From contig CANQXD010000013.1 in the NCBI GenBank assembly GCA_947627755.1, forward strand, positions 1 to 39,262: 39,262 bases of DNA, read 5' to 3'. This document shows positions 1-7,738 of the stretch, one piece after another. A program made the translations under genes and the position numbers. Each line of letters begins with the position of its first letter. Position 1 is the first letter of the stretch. Source of the DNA: an uncultured Clostridia bacterium (lineage in GTDB: Bacteria; Bacillota; Clostridia; TANB77; CAG-508). The notes beneath the pieces were generated by a model that worked only from the letters and a program-made list of their open reading frames with translations, made no database searches and was not told where the DNA came from.

Positions 1-33
1 ATTTTTGGTAAAATTCAAAATAAAAAAAGAAAA

Positions 34-76
34 AGACTGTTGAGCAAAATATTTTTATATACTTTGTCAACAGTCT
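34..76 (-). terminator. Intrinsic terminator (second of two after sigG)
   Basis: A perfect 10-bp inverted repeat (34-43 with 67-76) has a 23-nt A/T-rich loop. Read on the minus strand the 3' arm is followed at once by a T-rich tract, so it should end minus-strand transcription. It follows a stronger hairpin at 79-107 and acts as a backup terminator for the sigG unit. Confidence 0.6.
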
Positions 77-78
77 GC

Positions 79-107
79 AGAAAAGGTCTCAAATTGAGAC
101 CTTTTCT
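79..107. terminator. Strong, probably bidirectional terminator after sigG
   Basis: A nearly uninterrupted palindrome (79-92 with 94-107, 14 complementary positions) with A/T ends and a GGTCTC core. It has T-rich flanks on both strands, so it can terminate transcription in either direction. It lies about 70 nt after the sigG stop codon. Confidence 0.7.
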
Positions 108-130
108 TATTCTCTCTATATAAATAAGTT

Positions 131-170
131 ACCAAAAGGGACAGATATACCAAAAGGAAACGTCCCCAAA
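131..170. repeat. GGGAC-family dispersed repeat, copy 1
   Basis: Two related motifs lie side by side. CCAAAAGGGACAGAT (132-146) recurs exactly at 1046-1060. GGAAACGTCCCCAA (156-169) recurs exactly at 27572-27585 inside the glucan synthase gene. Exact 14-15 nt matches at three places in 39 kb of A/T-rich DNA are not expected by chance, so this is a member of a dispersed short repeat family. Confidence 0.6.
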
Positions 171-178
171 GAGACATT

Positions 179-952
179 TTATTTATAAATTCTTTTTATA
201 TGCTCTATCGCACTTTTTTCTAAACGTGAGACTTGTGCTTGTGATATGCCTATTTCTTCTGCTACTTCTACTTGTGTTCTTCCTTCAAAGAATCTTTTGT
301 TGATAATCATTTTTTCTTTTTCGTTTAGTTTTTTCATTGCTTCTAATATGGTGATGTTTTCTGCCCAATATTCGTCTGTGTTTTTATTATCTTTTACTTG
401 ATCCATTACATATAAGTTTTCTGTTCCATCTCCATAGACTGGTTCTTGTAATGATACTGGCTCTTGAATTGCATCTAGACTGAATACAATTTCTTCTTTA
501 TCTACTCCTAGTTCTTTTGCTATTTCTTCTACTGTTGGTTCTTTTTGATTTTCCTTTATCATTTTTTCTTTTATGCTTAATGCCTTATAAGCTAAATCTC
601 TTACTGAACGACTAACACGAATAGGATTGTTGTCTCTCAAATATCTTCTAATTTCTCCTATAATCATTGGAACTGCATAAGTGCTAAATTGTACATTTTG
701 ACTTAAGTCAAAGTTGTCCATTGCTTTTATAAGTCCAATACATCCTACTTGAAATAAATCGTCTACGTTTTCTCCTCTTCCATAAAATCGCTTGATGACA
801 CTTAGTACTAACCTTAAATTTCCGTTTATAAATTCGTCTCTTGCTTGTTCATCTCCATTTTTTATTTTGATAAATAACTGCGTTTTTTCTTCTGGACTAA
901 GTACTGGTATTTTGGAAGTATCTACTCCACATATCTCTACTTTATTTCCCAT
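179..952 (-). CDS. sigG: RNA polymerase forespore sigma factor SigG
   Basis: SigmaG directs late forespore transcription during sporulation. The 257 residues match the usual length of about 260. Visible are a sigma-70 region 2 (about 37-107, with the DLFQVGCIGLIKA core and FSTYAVPMIIGEIRR), region 3 (about 116-186) and a region 4 helix-turn-helix (about 225-252, EEIGISQAQVSRLEK). The start has an AAAGGAG Shine-Dalgarno. It lies downstream of sigE as in Bacillus and Clostridium, but here a foreign-looking gene separates the two. The 210-nt upstream region holds a GGGACAG repeat and a TGTCGAA match to the Spo0A box inside a small hairpin at 1023-1037, which may be chance. A candidate sigmaG target in the same window is the BofC-domain gene at 29590-30174. 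Confidence 0.95.
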   Translation of the reverse strand: MGNKVEICGVDTSKIPVLSPEEKTQLFIKIKNGDEQARDEFINGNLRLVLSVIKRFYGRGENVDDLFQVGCIGLIKAMDNFDLSQNVQFSTYAVPMIIGEIRRYLRDNNPIRVSRSVRDLAYKALSIKEKMIKENQKEPTVEEIAKELGVDKEEIVFSLDAIQEPVSLQEPVYGDGTENLYVMDQVKDNKNTDEYWAENITILEAMKKLNEKEKMIINKRFFEGRTQVEVAEEIGISQAQVSRLEKSAIEHIKRIYK

Positions 953-1044
953 AAAAAACTCCTTTAAACTAATGTTATTTTCATTATTTCCAAAGGAATT
1001 TTTTTCTATTCAATTATCGTACGACTGTTTTCGACAGTTAATGA

Positions 1045-1065
1045 GCCAAAAGGGACAGATGTAGC
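1045..1065. repeat. GGGAC-family dispersed repeat, copy 2
   Basis: Carries the 15-mer CCAAAAGGGACAGAT in the same orientation as the copy at 132-146, so the two copies flank sigG as direct repeats. It lies in the untranslated region upstream of sigG. Confidence 0.5.
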
Positions 1066-1147
1066 AAAATAATAAGTTAGCCGTTCTAATGAAAGTGATT
1101 TATAGATAGCTTATGCAAAAGCTGATTTCTCCAATACGTCAATAGAA

Positions 1148-1184
1148 CCAAAAAACTCCCAGATTACTTCTGGGAGCTTTTTGG
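1148..1184 (-). terminator. Terminator overlapping the stop codon of the 207-residue gene
   Basis: An 8-bp G/C-rich stem (CTCCCAGA at 1156-1163 with TCTGGGAG at 1169-1176), extended by an A/T stem. A T-run follows on the minus strand. The TAA stop of the upstream gene (1164-1166) lies in the loop, so translation to the end would run into the hairpin. Confidence 0.8.
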
Positions 1185-1787
1185 TTTGTTTTCTTCTCTT
1201 TGTTTTTTTAAGGCTACAAAATATTGCTTTGCCTTATGTTTTACTCTGTTAATTTCAATGCCTTTTAAACTTCTTTCAATGATTTTTTCCATCACTTCGT
1301 CAGATACAATGTTTTCTACAATGCCCTGCTCTAGAATCTTTTTCGTAAGCCGGTCAGATTCGATATTGTATTTTTGTGTGAAGTAATGAATTGAGTAGGA
1401 AGGATTATCTGCAATCTCCTTTGCTAGTCTAGCTGTTCCTGTTCTTGTATAAGTACCAAGTAAATAATCCTCTCTTTTTCTCATTAAATCCTTATGGTGA
1501 CTAATAGATGTTCCACCTGCTTCTTGTGCCTTCTGTCTTTGGTTGCTAATTGCTTTTTCTAGCACTTGCTCGCAGATTTCTCTTGAAACTAGTGCAGTGG
1601 TAATTGCATAATCCATTAAATCTCGCAAACCTTTTTTAGTTAAGTGGTTATCTTGGGCTGCATTAGTTTGTGAATATGCCATGTCACTTTTGGCATAAGC
1701 TTCTGTTACTGCTTTTGCAAAGCGGTTTAAGTCATCGAAAGTTTTCTCTTTTTGTAATTGTTTAAAAGTCCGATTTTCTCCTGCCAT
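1164..1787 (-). CDS. Unknown 207-residue soluble protein inserted between sigE and sigG
   Basis: I do not recognise the family. The product is hydrophilic, charged and probably all helical, with no signal peptide or membrane segment and a Lys-rich C-terminus. It has a good Shine-Dalgarno (AGGAGG), its own sigmaA promoter overlapping the 3' end of sigE, and its own terminator. It is thus a self-contained unit within an otherwise conserved sporulation cluster, where sigE is normally followed by sigG. Its codon use differs from the neighbours: it uses CGC, CGA and two in-frame CGG codons (codons 6, at 1770-1772, and 153 or so, near 1352), while conserved genes here avoid CGG. A +1 shift at codon 6 would end translation after about 14 further residues. 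I infer horizontal acquisition. Confidence 0.75.
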   Translation of the reverse strand: MAGENRTFKQLQKEKTFDDLNRFAKAVTEAYAKSDMAYSQTNAAQDNHLTKKGLRDLMDYAITTALVSREICEQVLEKAISNQRQKAQEAGGTSISHHKDLMRKREDYLLGTYTRTGTARLAKEIADNPSYSIHYFTQKYNIESDRLTKKILEQGIVENIVSDEVMEKIIERSLKGIEINRVKHKAKQYFVALKKQREENKPKSSQK

Positions 1788-1841
1788 ATTTTATCCTCCT
1801 ATTAGTTACTAAGTTGATTAATTTGCTATTTACATAATGCA

Positions 1842-1870
1842 ATTATATCATGATTTTGTATTTTTGTCTA
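1842..1870 (-). promoter_or_regulatory. SigmaA promoter of the 207-residue gene
   Basis: TAGACA (1865-1870) and TATAAT (1842-1847) are separated by exactly 17 nt, followed 55 nt later by the start of the 207-residue gene. It lies just beyond the frame-restored end of sigE (1919) and would overlap nothing coding if sigE ends there. Confidence 0.75.
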
Positions 1871-1918
1871 TCTAATTTAAGTTATTTTCTAAATTTTTAG
1901 ACCTATCCCTAATATTTA

Positions 1919-2660
1919 CTATCCCGTTTTGCTCATGATTTCTTTTTTCATTTTTCCTATTATCTTTTTTTCTAAGCGAGATATGTAACTTTGAGATATG
2001 CCGTAGCATATCGGCTACTTCTTTTTGTGTTTTTTCGTCTCCGCTTACAAAGCCAAAGCGAAGTTCCATGATGTTTCTTTCTCTACTATTTAATTTTTCA
2101 ATAGAGGCTTTTAATAGTTTTTTGTCTACTTCTTCTTCTATTCCTCTTGAGGTAATGTCTGGGTCTGTTCCAAGTATGTCGGAAAGTAAAAGTTCGTTTC
2201 CATCTCCGTCTTGGTTTAGTGGCTCATCTATTGATATTTCTCCTTTTATTTTATTACTTCTTCTTAAGTACATTAAGATTTCGTTTTCTATACAGCGGGA
2301 TGCGTAAGTTGCAAGTTTTATTTTCTTTTCAGTGTTGAAGGTGTTTACTCCTTTCATGAGCCCAATGGTTCCTATAGATATTAAATCTTCTAAGCCTACT
2401 CCTGTGTTTTCAAATTTTTTTGCTATGTAGACTACAAGTCTTAGGTTTCTTTCAACTAGAGTTTGTCTTGTTTCTAGTTTGCCTTCTTCTAATTCTTGTA
2501 ATAATTTTTCTTCCTCCTCCACGGATAATGGAGGTGGCAAGCTTACATTGCCTCCAATATAGTAAATTGGCAAATTTTCTATTTCTTCTTCTTTTAAAAA
2601 TTTTGTGTAAATGGTGTTTACACTATCGACTAACATTTGTAATAAGTTCATCATTATCAC
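1919..2660 (-). CDS. sigE: Pro-sigmaE sporulation sigma factor (needs a +1 frameshift)
   Basis: SigmaE directs early mother-cell transcription and is made as a membrane-bound precursor cleaved by SpoIIGA. An N-terminal pro-sequence with a hydrophobic start, region 2 ([26 protein letters not shown] core, here split by description) and region 4 are present. The zero frame runs to 1872, but after residue 219 (ADML) it loses homology. Skipping the C of the CGG codon at 2001-2003 gives [15 protein letters not shown], the canonical region 4.2 recognition helix, then a stop at 1919, for 246 residues against about 240 in the family. Without the shift the DNA-binding helix is lost. The gene overlaps spoIIGA by 38 nt, typical of this co-translated pair. 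Confidence 0.88.
2001..2003 (-). other. +1 frameshift site at CGG in sigE
   Basis: The minus strand reads GAT ATG CTA CGG CAT. Skipping the C gives CTA GGC ATA, that is Leu-Gly-Ile, matching the conserved LGISQ of SigE region 4.2. There is no homopolymer run at the site. The same arrangement occurs in murA and comEC. Confidence 0.8.
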
Positions 2661-3579
2661 TCCCCTCTAATCCTTCTTCTAATAAATCTAACCCTATTAG
2701 GGCAGAATATTGTCCTTTTTTACTTAATGAATAGTCGTAAATTCCTACAATGACATTTTGTACTATTTTGTTTGTGTCTTCTTGTTCTATTATTACTTTA
2801 TTTGCTTTAAATCCTAGTAACATTCCATTTGATTTGCCTATTGAACTAAATGGAATTACTCGAAATTTTGTCATATATTCTAAATTTTCATCTTCATAGA
2901 CTTCTTTTGGTACATCACCTCCTATGATATTATTTAAATTATTTAATATACTATCTGGTAAGATGTCTTTTAGTTTTTCCTTTTCTACTACGATGACCGG
3001 CATTCTTGTAATAGGATCTTTTAACATGTTACCAGTATCAAGCAAAGCAGTTGTTGTTATTTGTTTTTCTTTGAAATAAATTCTTATGGTACAGTACATA
3101 TCTTTTTTGCTAAGTTTTGATTTTACATAGCTAAAACAAATAGCTGTTATTGTGAAGCCTACAATTCCTCCTAGAATAGCTATTTTTAACGGATACGTTC
3201 CTACATAGCTTCCATTTAGCATGAATATTTCTTCTGGTTTTACAAAGTATAATAGTGCAAAGGCACACCCTCCAAATACAAAGGATGTAAGATAAAAGAA
3301 TAATAGTTCTTTTGCTAAGTTTTTTATATTTTTTGCATGGTAGGCTATATAGACCATTACAACGGATAACATTACTTTTAAAAGAAAATGAGAGTATATT
3401 TCTAATATTTGCAAATATGCTAAAATAGAATAAATGCCTCCTAACAAAGCAGATAAAATTAGCCTTATATGATTCATTTTCTTTTTTAGTAAGTATCCTG
3501 TAGCAAATAGAATGATATAGTTCATACATAGATTTTCTAGTAAAACTACATCTAAATAGATTGTCATTTCATAATTCAT
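2623..3579 (-). CDS. spoIIGA: SpoIIGA, pro-sigmaE processing aspartic protease
   Basis: SpoIIGA cleaves the pro-sequence of sigmaE at the sporulation septum. The 318 residues show about five hydrophobic segments in the first 150 positions (membrane domain), then a soluble protease domain with the catalytic D-T-G motif ([11 protein letters not shown], Asp about 181, close to the catalytic Asp of the Bacillus enzyme). Its 3' end overlaps the sigE start, so the two are translationally linked. A Shine-Dalgarno-like AAGGAAAGGA precedes the start; ATG at 3579 or the second ATG four codons on are both possible. No clear promoter was found, though the 322-nt spacer to ftsZ holds a terminator, so it is probably transcribed separately from ftsZ. 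Confidence 0.93.
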   Translation of the reverse strand: MNYEMTIYLDVVLLENLCMNYIILFATGYLLKKKMNHIRLILSALLGGIYSILAYLQILEIYSHFLLKVMLSVVMVYIAYHAKNIKNLAKELLFFYLTSFVFGGCAFALLYFVKPEEIFMLNGSYVGTYPLKIAILGGIVGFTITAICFSYVKSKLSKKDMYCTIRIYFKEKQITTTALLDTGNMLKDPITRMPVIVVEKEKLKDILPDSILNNLNNIIGGDVPKEVYEDENLEYMTKFRVIPFSSIGKSNGMLLGFKANKVIIEQEDTNKIVQNVIVGIYDYSLSKKGQYSALIGLDLLEEGLEGSDNDELITNVSR

Positions 3580-3721
3580 TCCTTTCCTTGTTCAAAGGTA
3601 TATAATGGAAAAAATTAATTTTATATAAAGCCCATATAATTTTGAAACATTATTTTTTCAAATTATAATTGTTATTAATATACATTATTTCTTTTGCATT
3701 TTCTGTCACTTCTTAGGCACG

Positions 3722-3764
3722 AAAAAAAGAAATAATCTACATTTTGCGATTATTTCTTTTTTTA
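3722..3764. terminator. Bidirectional terminator between ftsZ and spoIIGA
   Basis: An inverted repeat of about 15 bp (AAAAGAAATAATC with GATTATTTCTTTT) with a 10-nt loop. A-runs and T-runs on either side give a U-tract on both strands. It separates the division operon from the spoIIGA-sigE unit. Confidence 0.7.
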
Positions 3765-3804
3765 TTTCTATTTTTTTGTTCTTTTATTTTTTGTTTTGAC
3801 TTTT

Positions 3805-3895
3805 ATTGCTTTTTTGTTTTTGCTTTTATTCTTATTGCTTTTTTGTTTTTGCTTTAATTTTTATTGCTTTTCTATTTTTGTTTTAATTCTTATTT
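3805..3895. repeat. Degenerate ~29-bp tandem repeat after ftsZ
   Basis: About three and a half copies of an A/T-rich unit of 28-29 bp. On the coding strand each contains GCAAAAACAAAAAAGCAAT followed by an A-rich stretch. It begins directly after the ftsZ stop codon, lies wholly in the 3' untranslated region, and has no coding potential I can support. Confidence 0.6.
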
Positions 3896-3901
3896 TTTCT
3901 T

Positions 3902-5020
3902 TTATTTCATTCCTTTTTTGTTTCTTAAGAAAGAAGGAATATCTAAATCATTTGATGAATTTGAGCTATCTATTGGAGCTGGTATAGAATTGATTTTTTC
4001 TCCCCATGCTTTGTCTACAATGCTACTAACATTACTCATAGATGGTGATTCTAATCCTTTATCAAATCCTGTTGCTATAACAGTAATAACGATATCTTCG
4101 TCTAGGCTTTCGTCAATAACTGCACCAAAGATAATGTTTGCTTCTGGGTCTACACTTCTTTGTACTAATTCTGCAGCTGTGTTTACTTCGTGTAATCCTA
4201 AGTTTGCACCACCAGTAATGTTGATTATAACTCCTCTTGCTCCCTCGATTGAGCTTTCTAGTAATGGATTTTGTACAGCTTGTTTTGCAGCATCTTCTGC
4301 TCTGTTTTCTCCAGATGCTCTACCAATACCCATGTGAGCAATTCCTGTATTTAACATGATGGTTTTTACATCTGCAAAGTCTAAGTTTACAAGTCCTGGT
4401 ACAGCAATTAGGTCTGAAATACCTTGTACACCTTGTCTTAATACATCGTCTGCCATTTTGAATGCTTCTACAATTGAAGTTTTTCTATCGATAATTTGTA
4501 ATAATTTATCGTTTGGAATAACAACTAATGTGTCTACTTTTCCTTTTAGGCTTTCTACACCACGATCTGCTTGTGATAAACGTTTTTTACCTTCAAATGT
4601 GAATGGTTTTGTAACAACACCTATTGTTAAAATTCCCATTTCTTTTGCAGATGCTGCTACGATTGGTGCTGCTCCTGTACCTGTTCCACCACCCATTCCG
4701 GCGGTAACAAATACCATATCTGCTCCGCGTAATGCTTCTTGAATTTCAGTTTTGCTTTCTTCTGCTGCTTGTGCTCCAATATCAGGATTTGCTCCTGCTC
4801 CTAGACCTCTTGTAATTTTTTCTCCTATTTGAATTTTTGTTGCAGCTTTAGATTTTAATAGTGCTTGTCTATCTGTATTTACTGCAATAAAATCCACTCC
4901 TTTAATTCCAGACTCTACCATTCTATCTACAGCATTGTTTCCTGCTCCTCCAACACCTATTACTTTTATGGTAGCTGCTCCATCTAACATTGTATTTTCT
5001 TCTCCGCCTTCCATCAACAT
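3902..5020 (-). CDS. ftsZ: Cell division GTPase FtsZ
   Basis: FtsZ is the tubulin homologue that forms the Z ring at mid-cell. The 372 residues contain the tubulin signature GGGTGTG (110-116), the N-terminal [10 protein letters not shown] nucleotide-binding loop (22-31), the T7-loop region NLDFADV (about 212) and the C-terminal peptide DIPSFLRNK, which binds FtsA and other partners. The disordered linker is short. The start at 5020 has AGGAGG nine nt upstream; a second ATG two codons later is less well spaced. It follows ftsA, with a 123-nt leader that contains a weak GGGCA/TGCCC hairpin (5049-5079). Confidence 0.97.
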   Translation of the reverse strand: MLMEGGEENTMLDGAATIKVIGVGGAGNNAVDRMVESGIKGVDFIAVNTDRQALLKSKAATKIQIGEKITRGLGAGANPDIGAQAAEESKTEIQEALRGADMVFVTAGMGGGTGTGAAPIVAASAKEMGILTIGVVTKPFTFEGKKRLSQADRGVESLKGKVDTLVVIPNDKLLQIIDRKTSIVEAFKMADDVLRQGVQGISDLIAVPGLVNLDFADVKTIMLNTGIAHMGIGRASGENRAEDAAKQAVQNPLLESSIEGARGVIINITGGANLGLHEVNTAAELVQRSVDPEANIIFGAVIDESLDEDIVITVIATGFDKGLESPSMSNVSSIVDKAWGEKINSIPAPIDSSNSSNDLDIPSFLRNKKGMK

Positions 5021-5143
5021 GATTTACTTCCTCCTTTTTTTATTTTTTGGGCATCTTTCTTTTTTGATATGTGTGCCCCTATATTTAAGATTTTTCTTTA
5101 ATTTTTTATATTTCTTTTGTGAAATTTTTATTGTATTAAATGT

Positions 5144-6388
5144 TTAAGAATAAAAGAATTCTTTAATTCTTTCTAAAATGTTTTGTAATATATTTTCTTT
5201 TTTATTGTAATCAATACTACTTGATACTGTTTTAGCAAACTGCCTTGCTGCAATATATCTTACTAAAGAATAAGCTGTTCTATATTCTGGTCTTACTGTA
5301 CTAATTAGTCTTCCTGTTGAAATTTTAACAGGGATATTTAATATTACTTTTCCTGCTACATCACTTTTGTTTATATTAGCAATTCCTTGCCCTGTTAGAA
5401 CAACATTATTAATTCTTTGTTTGATACCTTGACTTACAATATCTTTATTTACTAATGAAAAGATTTCTTCAATTCTTGCTTCGATAATTTCAATTAGTTC
5501 TGAACTTTTGATTGCCTTTGATTTTACGTCTTCATGACAAGTATTAAGAATAATTTCATTATCGTTATCTATAAAAGATTTCATTGCTAAACCATATTGC
5601 TTCTTTAGCTTGTCCGCTTCTTCTTCATCTATGTTTAATACTAATGCAATATCAGAAGTAATACTATCTCCTCCTAGTGGAATGGTATTTGTATAAATGA
5701 ACCCATTTCCTTCGAAAACGCCAATATCAGTATTTCCTGCTCCAATATCTAATAGCATAATGTTATCGTTCATTTCATTACTGTCCAACATCACATTTCT
5801 TTGCGCTAAGCAAATAGGAATTAATCCATCTACTTCAAGGCCTGCTTTCCTAAAAATAGAAACCATTTGCCTTACGTAGTCTTTATCTGCTAAAATGACT
5901 TGTGCATTTAATGTAAAGCTAGAGCTTAAATTTCCTACTGGATCTGATACTACTTTTCCATCTTCTAAAATGAATTTATCAGTTACAATATCGATAATTG
6001 TTTTTCCTTCTGGGATTTCAATATCTTTTACTTGCATAATGCTAGAAGATACATCTTTTGTAGATATTCCTGCATATTTGTCTTTTGCTTCTTTTACAAC
6101 ACTATTTTGTACTATTGTAATGTACTTTCCTGGAATCGTAACATATCCTGAATGAATTTTTAAGTCTGTTTCTGCTTCCGCTTCTTGAATTACTTTGCTA
6201 ATTGCCAATGCAATATCATCTTCATCTATGATTTTTGTTTTTTTGATTCCGTTACACTTATGGCTTGTGTTGCAAATAACTTCAATTTGGTTAAAATTAT
6301 TGACTTCTCCTACTACTAGGCTAACCTTAGAAGTACCGATGTCAATTCCTACAATAATATCCCCGATAGCCAAAGTTAACTCCTCCAT
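5144..6388 (-). CDS. ftsA: Cell division actin-like ATPase FtsA
   Basis: FtsA tethers FtsZ filaments to the membrane. The 414-residue frame has actin-fold motifs: phosphate-1 GIDIGTSKV (14-22), phosphate-2 LLDIGAGNTDIGVF (about 213-226) and an adenosine-binding VVLTGQGI region (about 335). It ends in an amphipathic helix (ILERIKEFFYS) that serves as the membrane anchor. The ATG at 6388 has its AGGAGG about 19 nt away, which is too far. A TTG at 6373 has GGAGGAG six nt upstream and is a better start, giving 409 residues. It sits between sbp and ftsZ as usual. Confidence 0.95.
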   Translation of the reverse strand: MEELTLAIGDIIVGIDIGTSKVSLVVGEVNNFNQIEVICNTSHKCNGIKKTKIIDEDDIALAISKVIQEAEAETDLKIHSGYVTIPGKYITIVQNSVVKEAKDKYAGISTKDVSSSIMQVKDIEIPEGKTIIDIVTDKFILEDGKVVSDPVGNLSSSFTLNAQVILADKDYVRQMVSIFRKAGLEVDGLIPICLAQRNVMLDSNEMNDNIMLLDIGAGNTDIGVFEGNGFIYTNTIPLGGDSITSDIALVLNIDEEEADKLKKQYGLAMKSFIDNDNEIILNTCHEDVKSKAIKSSELIEIIEARIEEIFSLVNKDIVSQGIKQRINNVVLTGQGIANINKSDVAGKVILNIPVKISTGRLISTVRPEYRTAYSLVRYIAARQFAKTVSSSIDYNKKENILQNILERIKEFFYS

Positions 6389-6413
6389 TTTTATTTAAAA
6401 TTATTTCCTCCTA

Positions 6414-6442
6414 AGAATATAATATTTCACAAAAAAAGTCAA
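6414..6442 (-). promoter_or_regulatory. Candidate sigmaA promoter of ftsA-ftsZ
   Basis: TTGACT (6437-6442), 17 nt, then TATTCT (6414-6419). The -35 is good and the -10 matches four of six. Transcription would start close to the first AGGAGG, which supports use of the downstream TTG start of ftsA with its own GGAGGAG. Confidence 0.45.
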
Positions 6443-6453
6443 TAGATTTGTTA

Positions 6454-6490
6454 TAATTTTGTAATATTTTTGTAATATTTTTGTAATAAT
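6454..6490. repeat. 11-bp tandem repeat upstream of ftsA
   Basis: Two perfect copies of GTAATATTTTT (6461-6471 and 6472-6482) plus partial copies on both sides, in the A/T-rich spacer between sbp and ftsA. It lies just upstream of the candidate ftsA promoter, so an upstream-element role is possible, but simple slippage would explain it too. Confidence 0.5.
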
Positions 6491-6594
6491 GTATTTTTAT
6501 GTTTTCTTACATAATTTATTATAACTTTTTCTATTGATTTTTTTATTTTTTTGAACTATATTAATTATAAATTTTAAAATTCTTATGCTATATA

Positions 6595-7002
6595 TTATTT
6601 ATTGCTTTTGCTTGCCTCATTTGCTTGTTTAATAGCTGCTTCTGCTTTTGCAATGATTTTGTTGCTTGCTAATTTTTCTACGTAATAACGACGGATTGTT
6701 CCTAAATTATTAAACATTCTTCCTACAAATACAACTACTGCGGCAAGATAGATATCAACGTTTAATTTTTGTCCTAAATAAGTTAGTGCCATAGCTAAAA
6801 TAGCATTTACAAAAAAACCAGAAATAAATATTTTCATATCAAAATTTCTTTTTAAGCTAGATGTAATTGCACCAAATACAGAGTCTAATGCAGCAATTAT
6901 GGCAATTGCTAAATAGCCAGAATATGTATATGGAATGGTTGGAATGTTCATTCCAATTAGCGCACCTATAATGCATCCTATAATGATAGCTATTAGTATC
7001 AT
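6595..7002 (-). CDS. sbp: Small basic protein Sbp (DUF1290)
   Basis: A 135-residue integral membrane protein with about four hydrophobic segments (3-20, 30-46, 58-76, 82-96) and a basic C-terminal tail. The motifs NPT/MNIPTIPYTYSGYLAIA and GRMFNNLGTIRR are typical of the DUF1290 family. Bacillus Sbp lies at the same place, just before ftsA, but its function is unknown. Its start overlaps the end of the upstream DUF881 gene by four nt (ATGA), so the two are translationally coupled. No missing parts are seen. Confidence 0.88.
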   Translation of the reverse strand: MILIAIIIGCIIGALIGMNIPTIPYTYSGYLAIAIIAALDSVFGAITSSLKRNFDMKIFISGFFVNAILAMALTYLGQKLNVDIYLAAVVVFVGRMFNNLGTIRRYYVEKLASNKIIAKAEAAIKQANEASKSNK

Positions 7003-7706
7003 TCTTTTACCTCCTTTGCATAGCGAAATTGTAATTGATTTTTACTATTGTTATATGCTGAAATGTGAATATTTTTTTCCTGTTCCATTTCTACTGTTTT
7101 TCCAAGTTTTGTATAATTATCTATAAATCCACTATCTTTTAAACTTAATGCACTTGACAAATATGTAGGGTTTCCAATTGCCTTTACAATGTATGGAGAA
7201 ATAATACGTTCTTCATTAACCAATATATATGGATCTACATCAACAATTTCTGTCATACTTAAAATTCTAGAATCATTAATAGAAATTGCTTCTGCTCCTG
7301 CTAGTTTCAAATCGTTGACTAATGTTCGCAAGTCACTTGCTGTAATAGATTTTTCTTCGTTATTTTTTAATGTAACAACAACGCCTTCTCCTGTTACATT
7401 GGTCTTTCCTACTAATAAATTGGTTTGTTCTAATTCTTCATCTAATAGTTCAGATGCTTGCTCGTTTGAATCTATTTTTTCTTGATATTCTGCTATTTTT
7501 TGTTGTGTCTCTGTTAATTTTTCTTCAATTTCTTCATATCTTGTTTTCCAACTTGATAACATTGCTTGTAATTCTTCTTCTCTTGCTGCTTCAATTCCTG
7601 TGATATCTGTTTCTTCTACAATTTTAAATTGCATATACATAACACAAACTAAAATGGTGCATATTATTCCTATGATAGCAGAAAGAATTATTTTACTTTT
7701 ATTCAT
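6999..7706 (-). CDS. DUF881 membrane protein (YlxX-like)
   Basis: A 235-residue protein with one N-terminal membrane segment (about 7-27), a coiled coil (about 40-90) and a C-terminal extracytoplasmic DUF881 domain containing the family's LRTLVNDLKLAGAEAIS-type motif and NPTYL. The role of the family is unknown; two paralogues lie next to each other between divIB and sbp in many Firmicutes, which suggests a division or cell-wall role. It follows the other DUF881 gene by about 30 nt and overlaps sbp by four nt. Confidence 0.88.
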   Translation of the reverse strand: MNKSKIILSAIIGIICTILVCVMYMQFKIVEETDITGIEAAREEELQAMLSSWKTRYEEIEEKLTETQQKIAEYQEKIDSNEQASELLDEELEQTNLLVGKTNVTGEGVVVTLKNNEEKSITASDLRTLVNDLKLAGAEAISINDSRILSMTEIVDVDPYILVNEERIISPYIVKAIGNPTYLSSALSLKDSGFIDNYTKLGKTVEMEQEKNIHISAYNNSKNQLQFRYAKEVKE

Positions 7707-7738
7707 TTTTGCTAATTGTTCCTTTCTATTATATTTTG

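Larger units (their letters stand above)
3580..3901. other. 322-nt spacer between ftsZ and spoIIGA
   Basis: No gene is visible. It contains the A-rich tandem repeat after the ftsZ stop (about 3805-3895), a strong hairpin terminator (3722-3764) and about 140 nt of very A/T-rich DNA before spoIIGA that should hold its promoter. Bacillus spoIIGA is Spo0A-activated, but I find no TGTCGAA box here and no good -35/-10 pair. Confidence 0.6.

Noticed and set aside
1023..1037. Spo0A box (TGTCGAA) upstream of sigG
   Set aside because: One 7-bp match inside a small hairpin, with no aligned promoter; chance matches of this length are expected in 39 kb. Noted in the sigG entry only.
3805..3895. CRISPR-like array after ftsZ
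   Set aside because: The units are degenerate, contiguous, A/T-only in character and have no spacers or cas genes.
3864..4337. Long open frames on the plus strand opposite ftsZ, topB and other genes
   Set aside because: They lie antisense to strongly conserved genes, have Ser/Phe/Leu-rich low-complexity translations and lack ribosome binding sites.
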